Part shown: piece by piece, positions 1 to 11,331 of the stretch
Numbering within the stretch: the first letter of the stretch is position 1
How the letters are laid out: every line of letters starts with the position of its first letter
NCBI GenBank assembly: GCA_902728285.1
Contig: CACVBU010000784.1
Location: forward strand, 1,618,293-1,682,292
Reading direction: 5' to 3'
From: Clytia hemisphaerica
Lineage: Eukaryota > Cnidaria > Hydrozoa > Leptothecata > Clytiidae
Length of the DNA stretch: 64,000 nucleotides
Translations under genes and position numbers: made by a program
Notes under the pieces: generated by a model
Told to the model about the DNA's origin: nothing
The model's database searches: none
The model's input: only the letters and a program-made list of their open reading frames with translations

Positions 1-599
1 TTTGTCATTCACTTAAAAAAAGTTTGAAACAATAAAATGATTTCCCCAAGGAGATTAGGCTTTTTTTGTGAAAAGTATACAAATAGCGTCGTTTTGAGGT
101 TTTATTAAGGTCCATGTCACACTTATTCCTTAATTACTCATGATGTAATTACTTAAATTTATTTTCTCAGAAGAAGTTTGTTCTTAAACATGTCAAAGAA
201 GCGAAAACATACGGTTTTATCTTCAAATTCTGAAATTGATTTTTCACTATGACCAGAGCCCTAAAGCCACGAATGCGAATTTTGGTTATTTCGTCGTTTT
301 TATAAATATAAGTTCGGGCTTTAAAGGCTATTTGTTACGTAATTAAATATTTCAATTTGGGGGGTTTATAGACTTAGGCTATATGCTGAACCTTATTGGA
401 CCATTCTTGAACTTTTGGATACTCAGGTCCTACTCATATCCTAAGGACTTAGCGTTAAAACTCTACCCATCCAACCTAAGTTAGAGCATAGAAGTATTGT
501 TAGAGTGCTTCCAAATCGTTTGTGGCTGTGAGATTTCGTGGGAATTTCCCTTTTTTCTCAAATATTGTGGCCTTGATTGTAGATGCTACGACGTTGCGT
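1..599. other. AT-rich intergenic DNA, no gene seen
   Basis: No ORF with protein-like composition and no recognisable exon was seen. The stretch at about 247-300 resembles stretches near 9600-9620 and 10130-10200 (a shared motif reading roughly ACTATGGTCAGAGCCCTTAA), so it probably contains a piece of a dispersed repeat. Confidence 0.5.
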
Positions 600-1500
600 C
601 ATTCGCTACCAAAAAATCTAACACCAAGTTTTGAAAATATTGTATCAATTGAAAAGAAGAAATCTTTAGATTCATTCCACGAAATGGGAGCAAAAAATTG
701 AGTTTCACTTCCAGTGCCTTGTAGACAGGTAGAATTAGGTCATCAACCGCCAAAACCGGGAGAAAAATAGTGTAGAGATGAAAATTTGCACAGAGGTCCA
801 GGAACATGTTAGGAGTCACCAAAAAAAGCACCACTCCCAGGAAGATGGGAACACCCTCAAATTCATAATGACGAACATAGCACTTTTTTATACAATTAAT
901 CAAGGCTCGAATAAAACCATTTATAATGCTTTTTTTGCTGAGTCAGCACTGTTGGTTCAAACATACTAAACCATATACTTTTCTGAAAGCCCATGATCAG
1001 GACTACATGATTAGCTGGTCCACGTTCCAGTTTGTCCCTTTCAATAAAAATGCTGACGTCATCAAAATCGTCATTTCTTTGACTTTTTTTAGAGGTCATA
1101 TCTCGGGACCACGTGGTCCAAATTTCAAAAGAGGCACCATTTCTTTTTAATCTTTTCATCGATAGGGAATCTCCCTGTCTAGCTATTTTTGACATTTGAA
1201 AACCATTAAAAATTGATTAATTGTATAAAAAAGTACCATGTCCTCCATTATGGATTTGACGGTGTTCCCATCTTCCTGGGGGTAGGACTTTTTTTCGGTA
1301 ATTCCTGACATGTTTCTGGACCTTTGTGCAAAATCTCATTTCTACACCATTTTTGTCCTGGTAGTGATGCAATTCTACCTGACTATTGAGGCAACGGAAC
1401 CAGTGCTCAATTATTGGTAGCGTTGAAACTACGAAAAAAATCGTTTTCTGGGAATGGAAATTGAGTTTGTTAAAACGTTTTAAAGGAATCTGTTAAGGAA
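600..1500. repeat. Large foldback (inverted) repeat
   Basis: The segment at about 620-905 reads back as the reverse complement of about 1205-1480. Shared landmarks on opposite strands include a stretch with CCCAGGAAGATGGGAACACC near 835 against GGTGTTCCCATCTTCCTGGG near 1261, and ATACAATTAATCAA near 890 against TTGATTAATTGTAT near 1213. The arms are diverged, and about 300 bases of unique spacer separate them. Short ORFs on both strands here are consequences of the arms, not genes. It is probably an old non-autonomous DNA transposon. Confidence 0.7.
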
Positions 1501-1656
1501 AAGAATCAGAAAACATATGAAGGAAAATCCCAAATAAAATTAGTATCAAAATAATAATTTTTTGGAGGGCATAAGCATTTTAAGGTAAAGCATTGGTGAA
1601 TAAAAATTTAATGAAAATAGTCCAAGTAGTTTCGGAGAAAAGCCCAAAATGAAAAT

Positions 1657-1918
1657 GGGCTCTTCCAAAATTTTCGTGTATGGGGGTGGAGGATAAAGGG
1701 ATAGTGAAATATCTACAAAATTTGCCTTGTCGGGGGTAATTACAATGTTTGGGGGTAATTTTTTTCTGCTTGAGGGTAATTTGGAATGTCCAGGTGTCAA
1801 CTGATGCATGTCCAGGGGTACGGGGAGTCAAAAGTCTCAGTGTCCGGGGAGGGGGCGATAAATTTTCAAAAATGTTATACCCTCCAGGCCTCATATTCAA
1901 ATTTTTCTAGAAAAGCCC
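1657..1918. mobile_element. Degenerate MITE of the GGGCTCTTCC family
   Basis: It starts GGGCTCTTCCA and ends in a decayed complement (CTAGAAAAGCCC). The interior is rich in GGGGTAA and TGTCCAGG(GG)T motifs, like the better preserved copy at 43426-43688. The ends are too diverged to define a target duplication. Confidence 0.6.
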
Positions 1919-1971
1919 TATCTTCGAAACAAATACATTAGATAAAATGCACTGGATTGTTAAAGAGTACT

Positions 1972-2038
1972 ACTAATACAATAATGACCGGTTAGTGAGG
2001 GCTATACTAATACAATAATGACCGGTTAGTGAGGGCTG
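1972..2038. repeat. Direct duplication of a 34-bp unit
   Basis: Two near-identical tandem copies contain ATAATGACCGGTTAGTGAGG. The second copy runs straight into the hairpin at 2033-2124. Confidence 0.8.
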
Positions 2039-2124
2039 TACTGAGAAATATTGCCCGAGGTCAAGTAACGACCGAGCTTGCGAGGTTGTTGCGTTGACTG
2101 AGGGCAATATTTTCAGTACAGCCC
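2033..2124. repeat. Hairpin with ~23-bp stem
   Basis: GGGCTGTACTGAGAAATATT at 2033 pairs with AATATTTTCAGTACAGCCC ending at 2124, with about 45 bases between the arms. This may be the end structure of a small foldback element. Confidence 0.7.
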
Positions 2125-2745
2125 GAAAAAACCGAGTTAACAAACCTTTAAACCCAAATATCTGGTGATCTGACTTTCGAAATCCTATAAACCATATCGT
2201 TTTCAGTTGGTACGTTTCAAGGCCTTTCTTTTGAGACTGGTTATGAAATATAAATTTTATTGAGAAATTGATGACGTCACAAGGAAATATGGTAGATTTT
2301 GGGTCGTTTCGGACCAAATTTCAACCACACACTTTTACATGCAAAAAACTAATTCTACGGGACTAATCTTTCGCTTGACTTTTAACCTTCCTCCATCCTC
2401 CGGATTCGAGCGAAGTAGATGTATACAGCCGACGTAGAACAAAACTATTTAGGACTTTTATTAACGAAAAATGAATACAGGCAAAAATATATTAAATCAC
2501 ACAACTAATTAACAGATTTCCATAAGGATAAATCAGATTCACGAAAAATTGTCTGAGTAATTATTTCAGGATGATAATCCCCTCAATAAAAAGCTTTGTT
2601 TTCTTTTTGAGAAGAATATTGCAATGACAAGGATATTACAAAAAAACAGATTTCTCATCGCCTTACATAACATCCTGTGTATTGTTCTTCTGTTTTTGGG
2701 TCTCAAAACCCTTTTACATTTTGAAAATCCTCAAGTTGAAGGAGG

Positions 2746-2754
2746 TATAAATAA
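2746..2754 (+). promoter_or_regulatory. TATA box of the chitin-binding protein gene
   Basis: TATAAATAA lies about 90 bases before the start codon of the chitin-binding protein gene. That spacing leaves room for a transcription start and a 5' UTR of roughly 60 bases. Confidence 0.6.
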
Positions 2755-2836
2755 AGCAGAAAATGTTGGAAGAGCATCAATCATCTTCAAAGACTTTCAA
2801 AGAAGTTGTCGATTGAGAAAACAAAAAGAATTCACC

Positions 2837-3635
2837 ATGAAGGTTTTCATCCTCCTTGCTATCATCGCTGGTAAGTTAACTGTGTTTTTTATGTGAGCTA
2901 AAATATCAAAACAAAAGTCTATCCATGTGATCAGCCTAATTTATTTTCTTTATGTCTTTTCTGATTCAACCTTTCAGCATCATATGCTTTGGAAGTCACC
3001 AAAGTGACTGGAACAACGCCACCAGCTGTCCCATGTCCCGACTCTTTGTGCAAAGGCAAACCTGATGGAAACTTTGAATACTACTACTATGGTCAATACA
3101 GACGTAACTACTTTGTCCAATGCTCCAACGGATTAGCCTACTGCCAACCATGCTTTCCTCTCTCTTTGGAATTCAGCGAAACATGCAACCAATGTCTTTA
3201 CAGTAATCATGGTGAGAATCTCCTCATTCTCCTTTTCGTCAAATATATATTTTTTTAATGGGTGGAAAATACTGAAATATTATTAGCTTTATCAAGAAAG
3301 AAATATCAGCCAAATCTTTGGTTAGATTTCAAATGGTCTCAAGTTTCTTGATGTTCTCTCCCTTTTCAGATAAATGCGTCACCACAGAAGCATGGGAACC
3401 AGCCACCACCTTCGAATGTCCAGACAAATGCCCACACCGTGGACCACACTTTGATGGAAACATTGCTGACCCCAACAACCCACATCAATACGTTGCTTGT
3501 TGGCATGGAGCAACTGTTGGATGCATCGCTTGTCCAAAAGGATTATTGTTCAACGAGAAATGGAACGCCTGTTTGTTTGATGGCAAATACAAGACCGAAC
3601 CAGAACAAAGAAATCCTTACAACAGATTTTATTAA
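2837..3635 (+). CDS. Secreted chitin-binding (CBM14 / peritrophin-like) protein, three exons
   Basis: Exons 2837-2870, 2978-3211 and 3370-3635 join in frame (both introns phase 1, GT-AG) to a 177-residue protein. Residues 1-15 (MKVFILLAIIAASYA) form a typical signal peptide, so the product is secreted. Two cysteine-rich modules follow, about residues 28-80 and 85-165. Each has the aromatic-rich core of CBM14 domains (NYFVQCSNGLAYC in the first; HQYVACWHGATVGC then CPKGLLFNEKWNAC in the second). CBM14 modules bind chitin in extracellular matrices, cuticles or gut linings. Intron 1 splits the signal peptide from the mature protein, a common arrangement for secreted proteins. The protein ends NPYNRFY with no membrane anchor. 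A TATA box lies upstream and no clear AATAAA was seen close downstream. The family call is firm; the tissue role is unknown. Confidence 0.9.
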
Positions 3636-5409
3636 TTTCGACCTGCTTGGTCACCCAACTAAAACGAGAAAAACGAAAACTGAAAATGAAAATATTTTTT
3701 ACCGATTTTTAAGCACTTTTCATCATTTTATTTTAAATAAGGTTTTTGTATCACTAATGTTTTGATAGGCAAGAAAAACATATATACTTTCTATCTTAAA
3801 GCACTGTTGAATTTGATTAATGAGAATAATTGGAAAAGGTACCGAGAAAATGATCTCATTGTTTTTAATGGTAATTATTAATTTTATTGGAAATTAAAAT
3901 TTTAAAAATTGCTAAAATTCAAAAAAAACTATTTACCTTTTAGTTTCTTCATGAGTTTCATGCAGAAAAATTTTCAAAAAAGATAAGTCTATTCCGCTAT
4001 TTTAACCAGTAAAATTTTCTCGTTATTTTTCTGAGGGCGCATTATTTTAATGAGAACTTTTGTGACGCAAATACTGCATCCAACGAATGAGTCTAGATAA
4101 ATTTTTCTCCGTCAGCACTAAATGATATGGTCGTCTCTCCGTATTCACTTATATACCTACTACAATACAATATTTACTCCTTCAATAATTAGTAAAAGTA
4201 GGTAGTTCTAAAAACATCTTGTGCAGCATCGAACGATTAAAATATAATTCTACATCATGATGCACATGATGCGTTTTCAGGCAATCTAGGCATTCTAAAT
4301 TTTATAACTTTTTCTTGGGCAAAACTCTTTGAACGCCGCACCGGATATGGGAGGTACCGACGTACCTCCCGTACCATATTTTTGCCAACAAATGGTCAGT
4401 GTTAAATAAAATCAAAATTTGTGTGATCAAAACTTTCGCGCTCGCTTCGCTCGCGTTCTTATTTTCCATTTATTTTATTTCCTCCGATATGACTGGGGGT
4501 TTAACTTTAGAGTTCGCGACCTCTAGTTGCACCACACCACCACCTCTATGTAGCCTGCGTTGAAGTCTACGGTTTCTCAGACCATGATTGCCCCTAACCT
4601 CGATTTTGAATTAATTCTCAATATAAAAGACATCTTACGCGTCTGCAAGGAAGAAATTATTGGGGGAAAGGCTTAATTTTGCATTTGCCTCCCGTAACAA
4701 GCAAGTAACTTAAAATATTGCTTTATGAATGCTCAAATAGCTGTAAAAGGGGCCTTGAAAAGTCGACGATATCGAGAATAAGGTCACAAAACTAGCAAAA
4801 AACTTTGTATATTGGCGAAAATGTTTGGTATAAGAATAGGTCAATCTGTTTAAAATAGACCATAAAAAGGTTAAATTTAGCAAATTTAGCCCAATAAGGT
4901 CACAATCGTTTAACCAAAGATGTAAAAGCAAAATTGGTGCGTGAACGTAAAAATAGTTTTTTTCGCGCGTGAATACGTGAATTGGCAAAAATTGGTGCGT
5001 GAATACCTGAATTGAGGGTTGACTGGGGGGCCTCATAAAGTACAAGACTTGTTTGTACAGTTTCTGATTTGTTACTACACAATAGATTTGATAATTGAAA
5101 ATTCATTATTTTCGAAAAAAACAACATAAATATAACATCGGTATCGGGTATTAGGCTTCCTTCACCGACGGTATTACGGTATTTGACCTAAAATTTTGTC
5201 GGTATGACGGTATTTAAGACCCCTGAACCCCAACCCCCCCCCCCCCATTGAGCGCCGACCCTTATTATGCCAAATATTAATTTTTCCACTTTTAGCCCGA
5301 CCCTTCACGCTGGCCCTTATTACGCCAGCGGCGAAAAATAACGCCAACAAGGATGGGAGTAAAAATACCGCTAAGGTAAATAACAGCTTCCTGTAGTGGT
5401 CACGTGACT
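3636..5409. other. Gene-free AT-rich spacer
   Basis: No exon-like segment was recognised. At 4341-4376 there is a short palindrome around GGGAGGTACCGACGTACCTCCC. Around 5140-5232 a short run repeats CGGTATTACGGTATTT-like words and ends in a long C homopolymer near 5236. The minus-strand ORFs here have no protein-like features. Confidence 0.5.
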
Positions 5410-5410
5410 T

Positions 5411-5476
5411 ATGGTCTCTCACCATTAGCCTCCGTCTCAGAACGCGGTCAGAAAATTTTGCGGATAATTTCACAGC
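5411..5476 (+). repeat. Dispersed repeat, inverted with respect to 8118-8196
   Basis: The stretch containing ATTAGCCTCCGTCTC, then GAA, a TTGCGGA and TTTCACAG, recurs in the same order on the minus strand at 8118-8196. The two copies lie 2.7 kb apart in inverted orientation and flank the element at 6716-7683. They could be SINE-like copies or remnants of a larger inverted-repeat element. Confidence 0.6.
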
Positions 5477-6706
5477 GAAAATGCATCCAGTGAAATGTGA
5501 GTAATATATCAGGAATCAAGTCGACTGACGAAATTATACACATAATACATGTTACAAGTTCTGCCTACGGATTCTCAAGCTCGGCTATAATAAAACTATT
5601 ACATGTTAGTAGCAGACCCGACTGTCCAATGTTATGTAGCAGGTTGAAACATGAGTTTCTGCTGGAAAGATGCAGTTTGTTTTCAAGTTAAATCTTCAAA
5701 ATAAAACAAACTGTGTGGGTTTCTTTACTTCCAAACAACCTACCAATAGTTTTGGAACACTCCATAATAAAGGAAGATGGCTCTTCTTGTGGATTGACTT
5801 TCTGATACCCCATATAAACACGATGTGACATGAAGGTGAAGAGACATGATTTGTTGGTTTTTGTTTGATTTGTTGACTCATATATCTCATGGCAAATGGG
5901 ATAGCAAATGACTGTTCATGTATTGCTTGGCTCTAAATATGATACCTCTAACTTTGAACACCTCCAGAATGTTGAAAAAAGCATTTTACGAGATAAGTTT
6001 CAATTATAATTTTCATGGAAATTTTTAATCGACAGATTTGGCTTGGCGTCAGTTTTGTTTGGTTGATGTTTGGTATCCTGATCAATAAAAGCAATGAAAT
6101 GCCACACAGTCACTCTACACATGATGCCTCCAGCCATGATTGGTATCAGAATGTTGGAAAAAAAACATTTTACGAGAAATTGTTGACAGAAATTATATTG
6201 ACTTTTTTTACAATTTTGGCGGTGTGGGTTTAGTTGGTTGATAATGTTTACACTGTGGGATGGTTTTCAAAAAACTGTTATATTGTTTGTTGGAATTGAT
6301 TACCAAAAAAAAAGAGAACCTTTTTTTGATAAATACTTTCATTTTTTTCGTGAATCGAAACAACCGTGTGGATAGTATGTCTTGTAGTAACCAATGCAGT
6401 GTCTGTTTTCAAATTTTGAAAGCTCTATACCTACTGAATTGAAGCTCTGACTAGCTCTGTTTTTAAAACTTTGAGTCATGTTTTTTTCTTTGTTGCTATT
6501 AAAGATAGATTTTTAAATTGTCGTAATGTAAATTTATGGTAAAGTTTTAGTTTTTGAGTTTAGTTCATCAGTAGTATTTTTCAGTAATCCTTTCTTGTAA
6601 ATATAGTAACATTTAACCAGACTCATTGCCCTCATTATATTCGAATTTGTATTTTTTTAGGACTGATAAGTACATATTTTTAAACACCAAAACAAAGCAA
6701 ACAACA
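5477..6706. other. No gene seen; weak internal duplication
   Basis: Segments near 5965-6000 and 6148-6185 share CAGAATGTTG followed by CATTTTACGAGA, which suggests a diverged local duplication. ORFs here lack any recognisable domain or splice context. Confidence 0.4.
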
Positions 6707-6715
6707 TGCCAGTTC
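6707..6715. mobile_element. Left target-site duplication (9 bp)
   Basis: TGCCAGTTC immediately precedes the left inverted terminus at 6716 and is repeated exactly at 7684-7692 after the right terminus. Confidence 0.85.
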
Positions 6716-7683
6716 CGGTTAGTGTAAAACGCAGGTCACAGGTCACAGGTCACGGGTCACAGGTCACAGGTCAGTGTTGACAGGTCAGCTTTGATTACTG
6801 TAAAACACAAAGAAAATGTTTGAAAAACAGTTGTTAATGTCAATGATATAATTCCAAAGGTATTTTATTGATCTAGAACTATTTTAAAGCTAAAAATCTA
6901 CCCACGTGTTTACCACGTGATTTCGCGTTTTATGCCGTGTATAACACGGACCTGTAATACTTGTATTATATATTACATCTATATCACACATGCAAAAAAG
7001 TTATCTTTTCAATGTTATACGCATGTTACGAATGTTATATACAAAGAATAAAGAAATATTCGAATATCGATCTCACCTTTGCCTTAAACAGCCCCTAACA
7101 GGAAAATAGCTATTTCACAATCACTAATGTCATATCTCATTTTATCTCCTGCATCACCTTGGGTATGATAACAAGAATTGATGAAAATAGCGTCAATGGG
7201 ATTATATTTTATAAATGTTTTAATATTTTTATCCCCTGCTTCGTATTTTTGATAAAATGACGTCACTATTTTCATCTCTCTAAAACAGCTCTCTTGGAGT
7301 ATTTATTGTTTTCAAAACCTGTCAATCTATATCCACTTGCAGCGTCGGCATCCTATTACGCATGATAAATATTTTATTGTTAATTGGTGTACAAAACCTC
7401 ATACTTTGAGATAACATCATTATTTACATAATTTAAGTGTCATTTGTTGTCAATTTTTGGGGTTGATGATTTGCCGTTTAAGTCTTCTAAATACCATATT
7501 TTGATATTACATTTCCGTTACATATAATATTTTCAGAAACTTTTGTTATGAGTTGTATGTTATGGGTTGTATGTTACGAGTGCGTTACAGTTTTCCGGTC
7601 TGTAATTTGTATGACCTGTGACCTGTGACCCGTGACCTGTGACCCGTGACCCGTGACCTGTGACCTGTGTTTTACACTAACCG
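6716..7683. mobile_element. 968-bp non-autonomous DNA transposon with 9-bp target duplication
   Basis: It begins CGGTTAGTGTAAAACGCAGG and ends in the complement of CGGTTAGTGTAAAACACAGG. Both ends continue into 5-8 tandem copies of GGTCACA/GGTCACG heptamers in opposite orientation. Exact 9-bp duplications TGCCAGTTC abut the two ends. A 9-bp duplication with long repeat-rich termini fits Mutator-like (MULE) elements, but no transposase is present, so the superfamily is an inference. A truncated relative of the left end lies at 32134-32205. Confidence 0.85.
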
Positions 7684-8240
7684 TGCCAGTTCTTTCTGGA
7701 CAAATATATATGTATACTTTATTGTGTGCTTTGAGTTCTATTTTAATCAACCCTCTCAACTGCTGATCTTTCAACTATCATTTAGGAGTATAGAATGGGC
7801 TTCCATAGTACCATTTTCTCTAAGTATTTTGTGCAAAATTTCAACAAAGTAGACTTCTTGACTGTCCTTGTCCCTTATGTTAAAGTTGTTCTGATGGAGG
7901 ACATTGCTATTTTTGGTAGCCTTCACATATCAATAAGGAGCTTTGGTGTAAATGTTTTTTCTGATGAAATCATACTAATCTGAAACTATTAGGCCTTTAT
8001 GAACTTTCTAGAACAATAATCTTGCTCCAATCTTGAGAAACACTGAAAAAATAGGTTAGCATTCCCTGCCATAATCTCACAGATTTCCGCTGCTTTCTGA
8101 TTGAAAACGCTGTCGTATAGCCGAAAACGAAAGTGAAACTGTGAAAACGTCCGCAAATTCGGGCCCAGTCCTCTTCCGAGACGGAGGCTAATACCAGAGA
8201 TTGAAAAATCATAATGACAGAATAAAAAAATATTTCTCTC
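7684..8240. other. Spacer between the 9-bp-TSD element and the polymerase-like gene
   Basis: Positions 7684-7692 are the right 9-bp target duplication. Positions 8118-8196 are the inverted copy of the dispersed repeat at 5411-5476. The rest shows no gene and would hold the 3' UTR of the minus-strand polymerase-like gene that stops at 8241. Confidence 0.5.
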
Positions 8241-10464
8241 TTACCAATCGCGGTCAGTATGTTTCAAATAGTCCGAACCAAAATACTCGAAAATATCTTT
8301 CTCACTTGAGATAGAAATCGATGTACCTTTGTTCACTTTCTCACCCTGAAGCAGGAATAGAAGTAGCTTTTTACCTGTAAAATCGAATGCAAAAGTTACC
8401 AAAGGTCTCGTTAAGGGTTGGTAATAAAACGAATAAAACCACCACTTCATTTTGATTTCTGATTGGGTTTTTTAAATTAACTTCAACTAATCACTGCCGA
8501 CGATGCTGATATGTTGACATCGTTTTCCTTGGACATTATAATTTTTGTGTCATTTGGAATACAGAAATGTAAAAAAGGAAAGAAATTTTGACGGAAAGGA
8601 AATTTGGCGACTTTGGCTGATTCAACCAAAATCCACCAAATGGAGTTCACAAAATCAGGATTTCGATTTCGCCCCAACTCCAGCCCTTAAACCATAACAA
8701 ATTATACATTTTTGGAAGCGTATTTGGATAAAGAATGTTGGATTTGGTGTCATTTAATTTTTTTCTCAGCATAATTAGAGTCATCAATTATGACGTCATA
8801 AGCAGCAGGTTTCCTTAAAATATCTCTAATTATACTGAGAAAAAATTTAAGTAACACCGAATCCGATATTCTACATCCAATTACGCTCCCAAAAATATAT
8901 AATTTGTTATGGTTTATGAACTGGAACTGGAGGCGAAAAATTAATGCAATTTGGGACATTGGACATTAAGTTACCCGAGTTTAATTTCCCCAGAAATAAA
9001 ATTTTCAAGTTGCCAAAACTTCCTACCTTAACGTATGAAATTTGCGGATGAGAGATATGTGCGGAATGGAGCTCCAAACACCCTTAGAGAGACAAAATTT
9101 TTAGTGACCTTTTTACAACTTTTTCTCTCGATATAATATAAATGTCCTAAAAATCGTGAATTTTCCGACCCTTAGAGGGACCCATAGAAAGACTTTGGAA
9201 GGTGAAAAAAACACCCTTATCGCCCGCACATTAAGTAACCATTTTTTGCTAAGAACCCCTCCCCCTTTGGATAAAATTATCATATGCAGGTGGAAAAAAT
9301 TCGACACTTAACCCAACCCGGATTACATCTTTACGTGTTCTGATAGTGACATATTCTGAAATAAAATATTTTACTTTATCGCGCATCAGTAAAGATTCTC
9401 GCAATTTTATTTGCCAAAGGTAGTCACATGGAGGCGGGATATAAACCATATCCTGTTTCCATACTCTGCGCCTTTTCTCGCGAAAAGTGAATGAAGTCAT
9501 TTCACTGTTTCGAACTCTTAGCGCTCTTAGGATCTTATGGATCTTATAGGTACTGGTAAGCTTTGAGCAAATTCTGATACTCCTTGCATGGTACGTACCC
9601 GCTTTAAGGGCTCTGACCATAGTCAAAAGATCGGTTGCGAGGTTTGAAGATATAACTTTTGTTTTGAGCTCCTTGAAACATTTAACAAAAAATTGTCTTT
9701 AAGTTGTTTCTGAATTTATTTTATCAAGAATAATTAGCAGCTTCATTACAAAAATGAAGCTTAAAAAGACGATAATAAAATGTTTTATTACCCTCTTTTA
9801 CAAAAAGTGATAAGTTTTAATGGGTAATTAACCTTTTTATTTCGATTTTTTTTTAATTGTTTGCAAAACATTGAACTATCAAAAAACTATCAAAAAACGG
9901 AAATTTTCTAAATCGATGTTTCAAAAGTTATGGCTCTTTTTGTACAGAAAATTGGGATGAAAAATTGGTCAAAAGCCACTATTTTCAAGATTTTGAGACA
10001 AAGAAGCTTTTACAAAAATTTTCCGAAATTCTATTGTCAGTTTGGTTAAAGATACACCATCTAGTGCATAACATGCCATAGTTTTGTTGGTTACATCAGC
10101 CAGAAAATATATTTTATACACGACAGTTATGAAAAATTCACTATGGTCAGAGCCCTTAAATGCCATGGCTCCGTAAAAGAATCGGCCCATGTTGGCAGAC
10201 ATCCCTTTAGAGCAGAGCGTTTGGCGTGTTGTATTTTTTAATGTTTTGATTTGAAAAGTAAACCTTTCTTTCTAAATAGCAGAAATGGATGATCTGTTAT
10301 AAGATCGTGGTATCAATGAATTAGTCTTTGTTTGAAAATGAAGTGTTTACCTTCTTCTTGGCGAGTAGTTGAATGGATCTATTGAAATGGGTGGATCCAG
10401 TAAAATGCATAAGCGCTAATGGCCATTCATTAAAAGGTGCAACAATAAAGTCAATGCGTCGAAA
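8241..10464 (-). CDS. POLL: DNA polymerase lambda-like C-terminal exons (partial gene)
   Basis: Two minus-strand exons are clear. Exon 10464-10351 encodes 38 residues (FRRIDFIVAPFNEW, ALMHFTGSTHFNRS, ending KKK). This is the family X polymerase palm/thumb segment with the FTGS-x-x-FNR motif that contacts the primer and dNTP. The terminal exon 8345-8241 encodes GEKVNKG, SEKDIFEYFG and the diagnostic family ending DRDW followed directly by TAA. In pol lambda these segments are separated by about 20 residues (the KGMSLSEHAL region), for which I found no exon between them; both flanking junctions are phase 0. No upstream exons (8-kDa lyase domain, catalytic GSYRRGK/GDVD segment) were found before the PEBP gene begins. 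Known role of the family: gap filling in base excision and end-joining repair in the nucleus. It could be a real gene with distant exons, with PEBP inside its intron, or a gene fragment. Pol mu is a less likely match. Confidence 0.7.
8669..8942. mobile_element. Foldback MITE within the polymerase-like gene intron
   Basis: The left arm, from about 8669 to 8785, contains AAACCATAACAAATTATAC and TTTCTCAGCATAATTAGAG. The right arm is its reverse complement, ending around GTTATGGTTTATGAACTGG at 8905-8925. The loop is short, near the TGACGTCA at 8790. The arms differ by point changes only. Confidence 0.8.
9060..9310 (-). repeat. Dispersed repeat copy of the AAGGGT/TCTCT family
   Basis: Read on the minus strand this runs from a G-rich start (9270-9260) through TTCTTAGCAAAAAATGG, GCGATAAGGGTG and CTAAGGGTC motifs. 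The order matches the element at 13085-13470, which has TACTTAGGCAAAATGGG, GCCATAAGGGTA and repeated CTCTCAAAGGGTC. Confidence 0.6.
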
Positions 10465-11097
10465 CTGAAAAAGTTAAAAAAGAAACAGGATGCAGAGATG
10501 TTTTTAAAGTGACCCTAAAGTTAATTTTTTAAACCATTTTTAATGAAAAGATTTTTTAGAAGAACTTAATGGAATTATTCACACGTTGAAACAAATTCTT
10601 TTGACAAAATCATAATTTTTGGAAAATGCTTTAAACTTGAATAATTGTAAAGCAGTTCCGTAGTTCCATATTTCATTACTATTGAGAAAGGCTGGGGAGA
10701 TTAGAGGAGATGAGAGGAGTAGTGAAGTACCTTTTAAGCCTGTAGGGGTCTGGAGACAAAGCTGTCTTTGGTACCCTGAGTATCAGAGGTTAAGTTTTCA
10801 AAGAATATATTAACCTCTGAAGACCAATAATAGAAATTTTATCATGCATGTGTCAATCTAATCACTGTAGAAAGGATCAAAGATGAAGAGCAAATATTAC
10901 CTTGTTAATGTCTAACAGACTGTATCAGTATGCAGCTTACTATTTAAGAATTCCCCAGAAACCTCCAAGTGTAATTGAAGTGAGTTTCTTTCGAAAGAAA
11001 TCTTTTACATGATCCCCAAATGTATAACAGTAATTACTAAACTAGACATTATGGAAATGTCACTTTAATTTATTTGAAATAATAGACAGACTTTATG
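10465..11097. other. No exon recognised upstream of the polymerase-like exons
   Basis: This is where the preceding polymerase exon would be expected on the minus strand, but no catalytic-domain motif was seen. A short inverted repeat is present (ATCAGAGGTTAA near 10785 against TTAACCTCTGA near 10810). Confidence 0.5.
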
Positions 11098-11331
11098 TTA
11101 TGATTCTCTATCACTGACTCTTCTTAAAAAGCATTGATGATATTTTTTAGTTGCGTTTTCAACGACGGGAATAAAAATATCAACTTTGAACTTCATCCAA
11201 GATCTTGGATGGTCGTCATGGTTACTTTTATCTTCGTTGATTGCGCGCTGAATAGAATCTCGATTCGTCGGCACAGCGTCGATATATGATTTCGACCTGT
11301 GCTTTTCACGGTATGTCTTTGGCACTGATGG
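11098..11331 (-). CDS. Possible terminal exon of an unrecognised protein
   Basis: On the minus strand, an acceptor-like TTCTCACGTAG (ending near 11332) leads into an open frame of about 77 codons ending in TAA. The translation is basic and hydrophilic (for example KTYREKHRSKSYIDAVP and WMKFKVDIFIPVVENA) and matches no family I know. It lies between the PEBP stop codon and the polymerase-like exons on the same strand. It could be an alternative last exon of the PEBP gene, an exon of the polymerase-like locus, or chance. Confidence 0.25.
   Translation of the reverse strand, partial: PSVPKTYREKHRSKSYIDAVPTNRDSIQRAINEDKSNHDDHPRSWMKFKVDIFIPVVENATKKYHQCFLRRVSDRES

Noticed and set aside
10141-10215. 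Candidate missing polymerase exon reading KGMSANMG
   Set aside because: The KGMS similarity needs a phase-1 junction, but the preceding exon ends in phase 0. The sequence also belongs to a dispersed motif seen near 247 and 9600.
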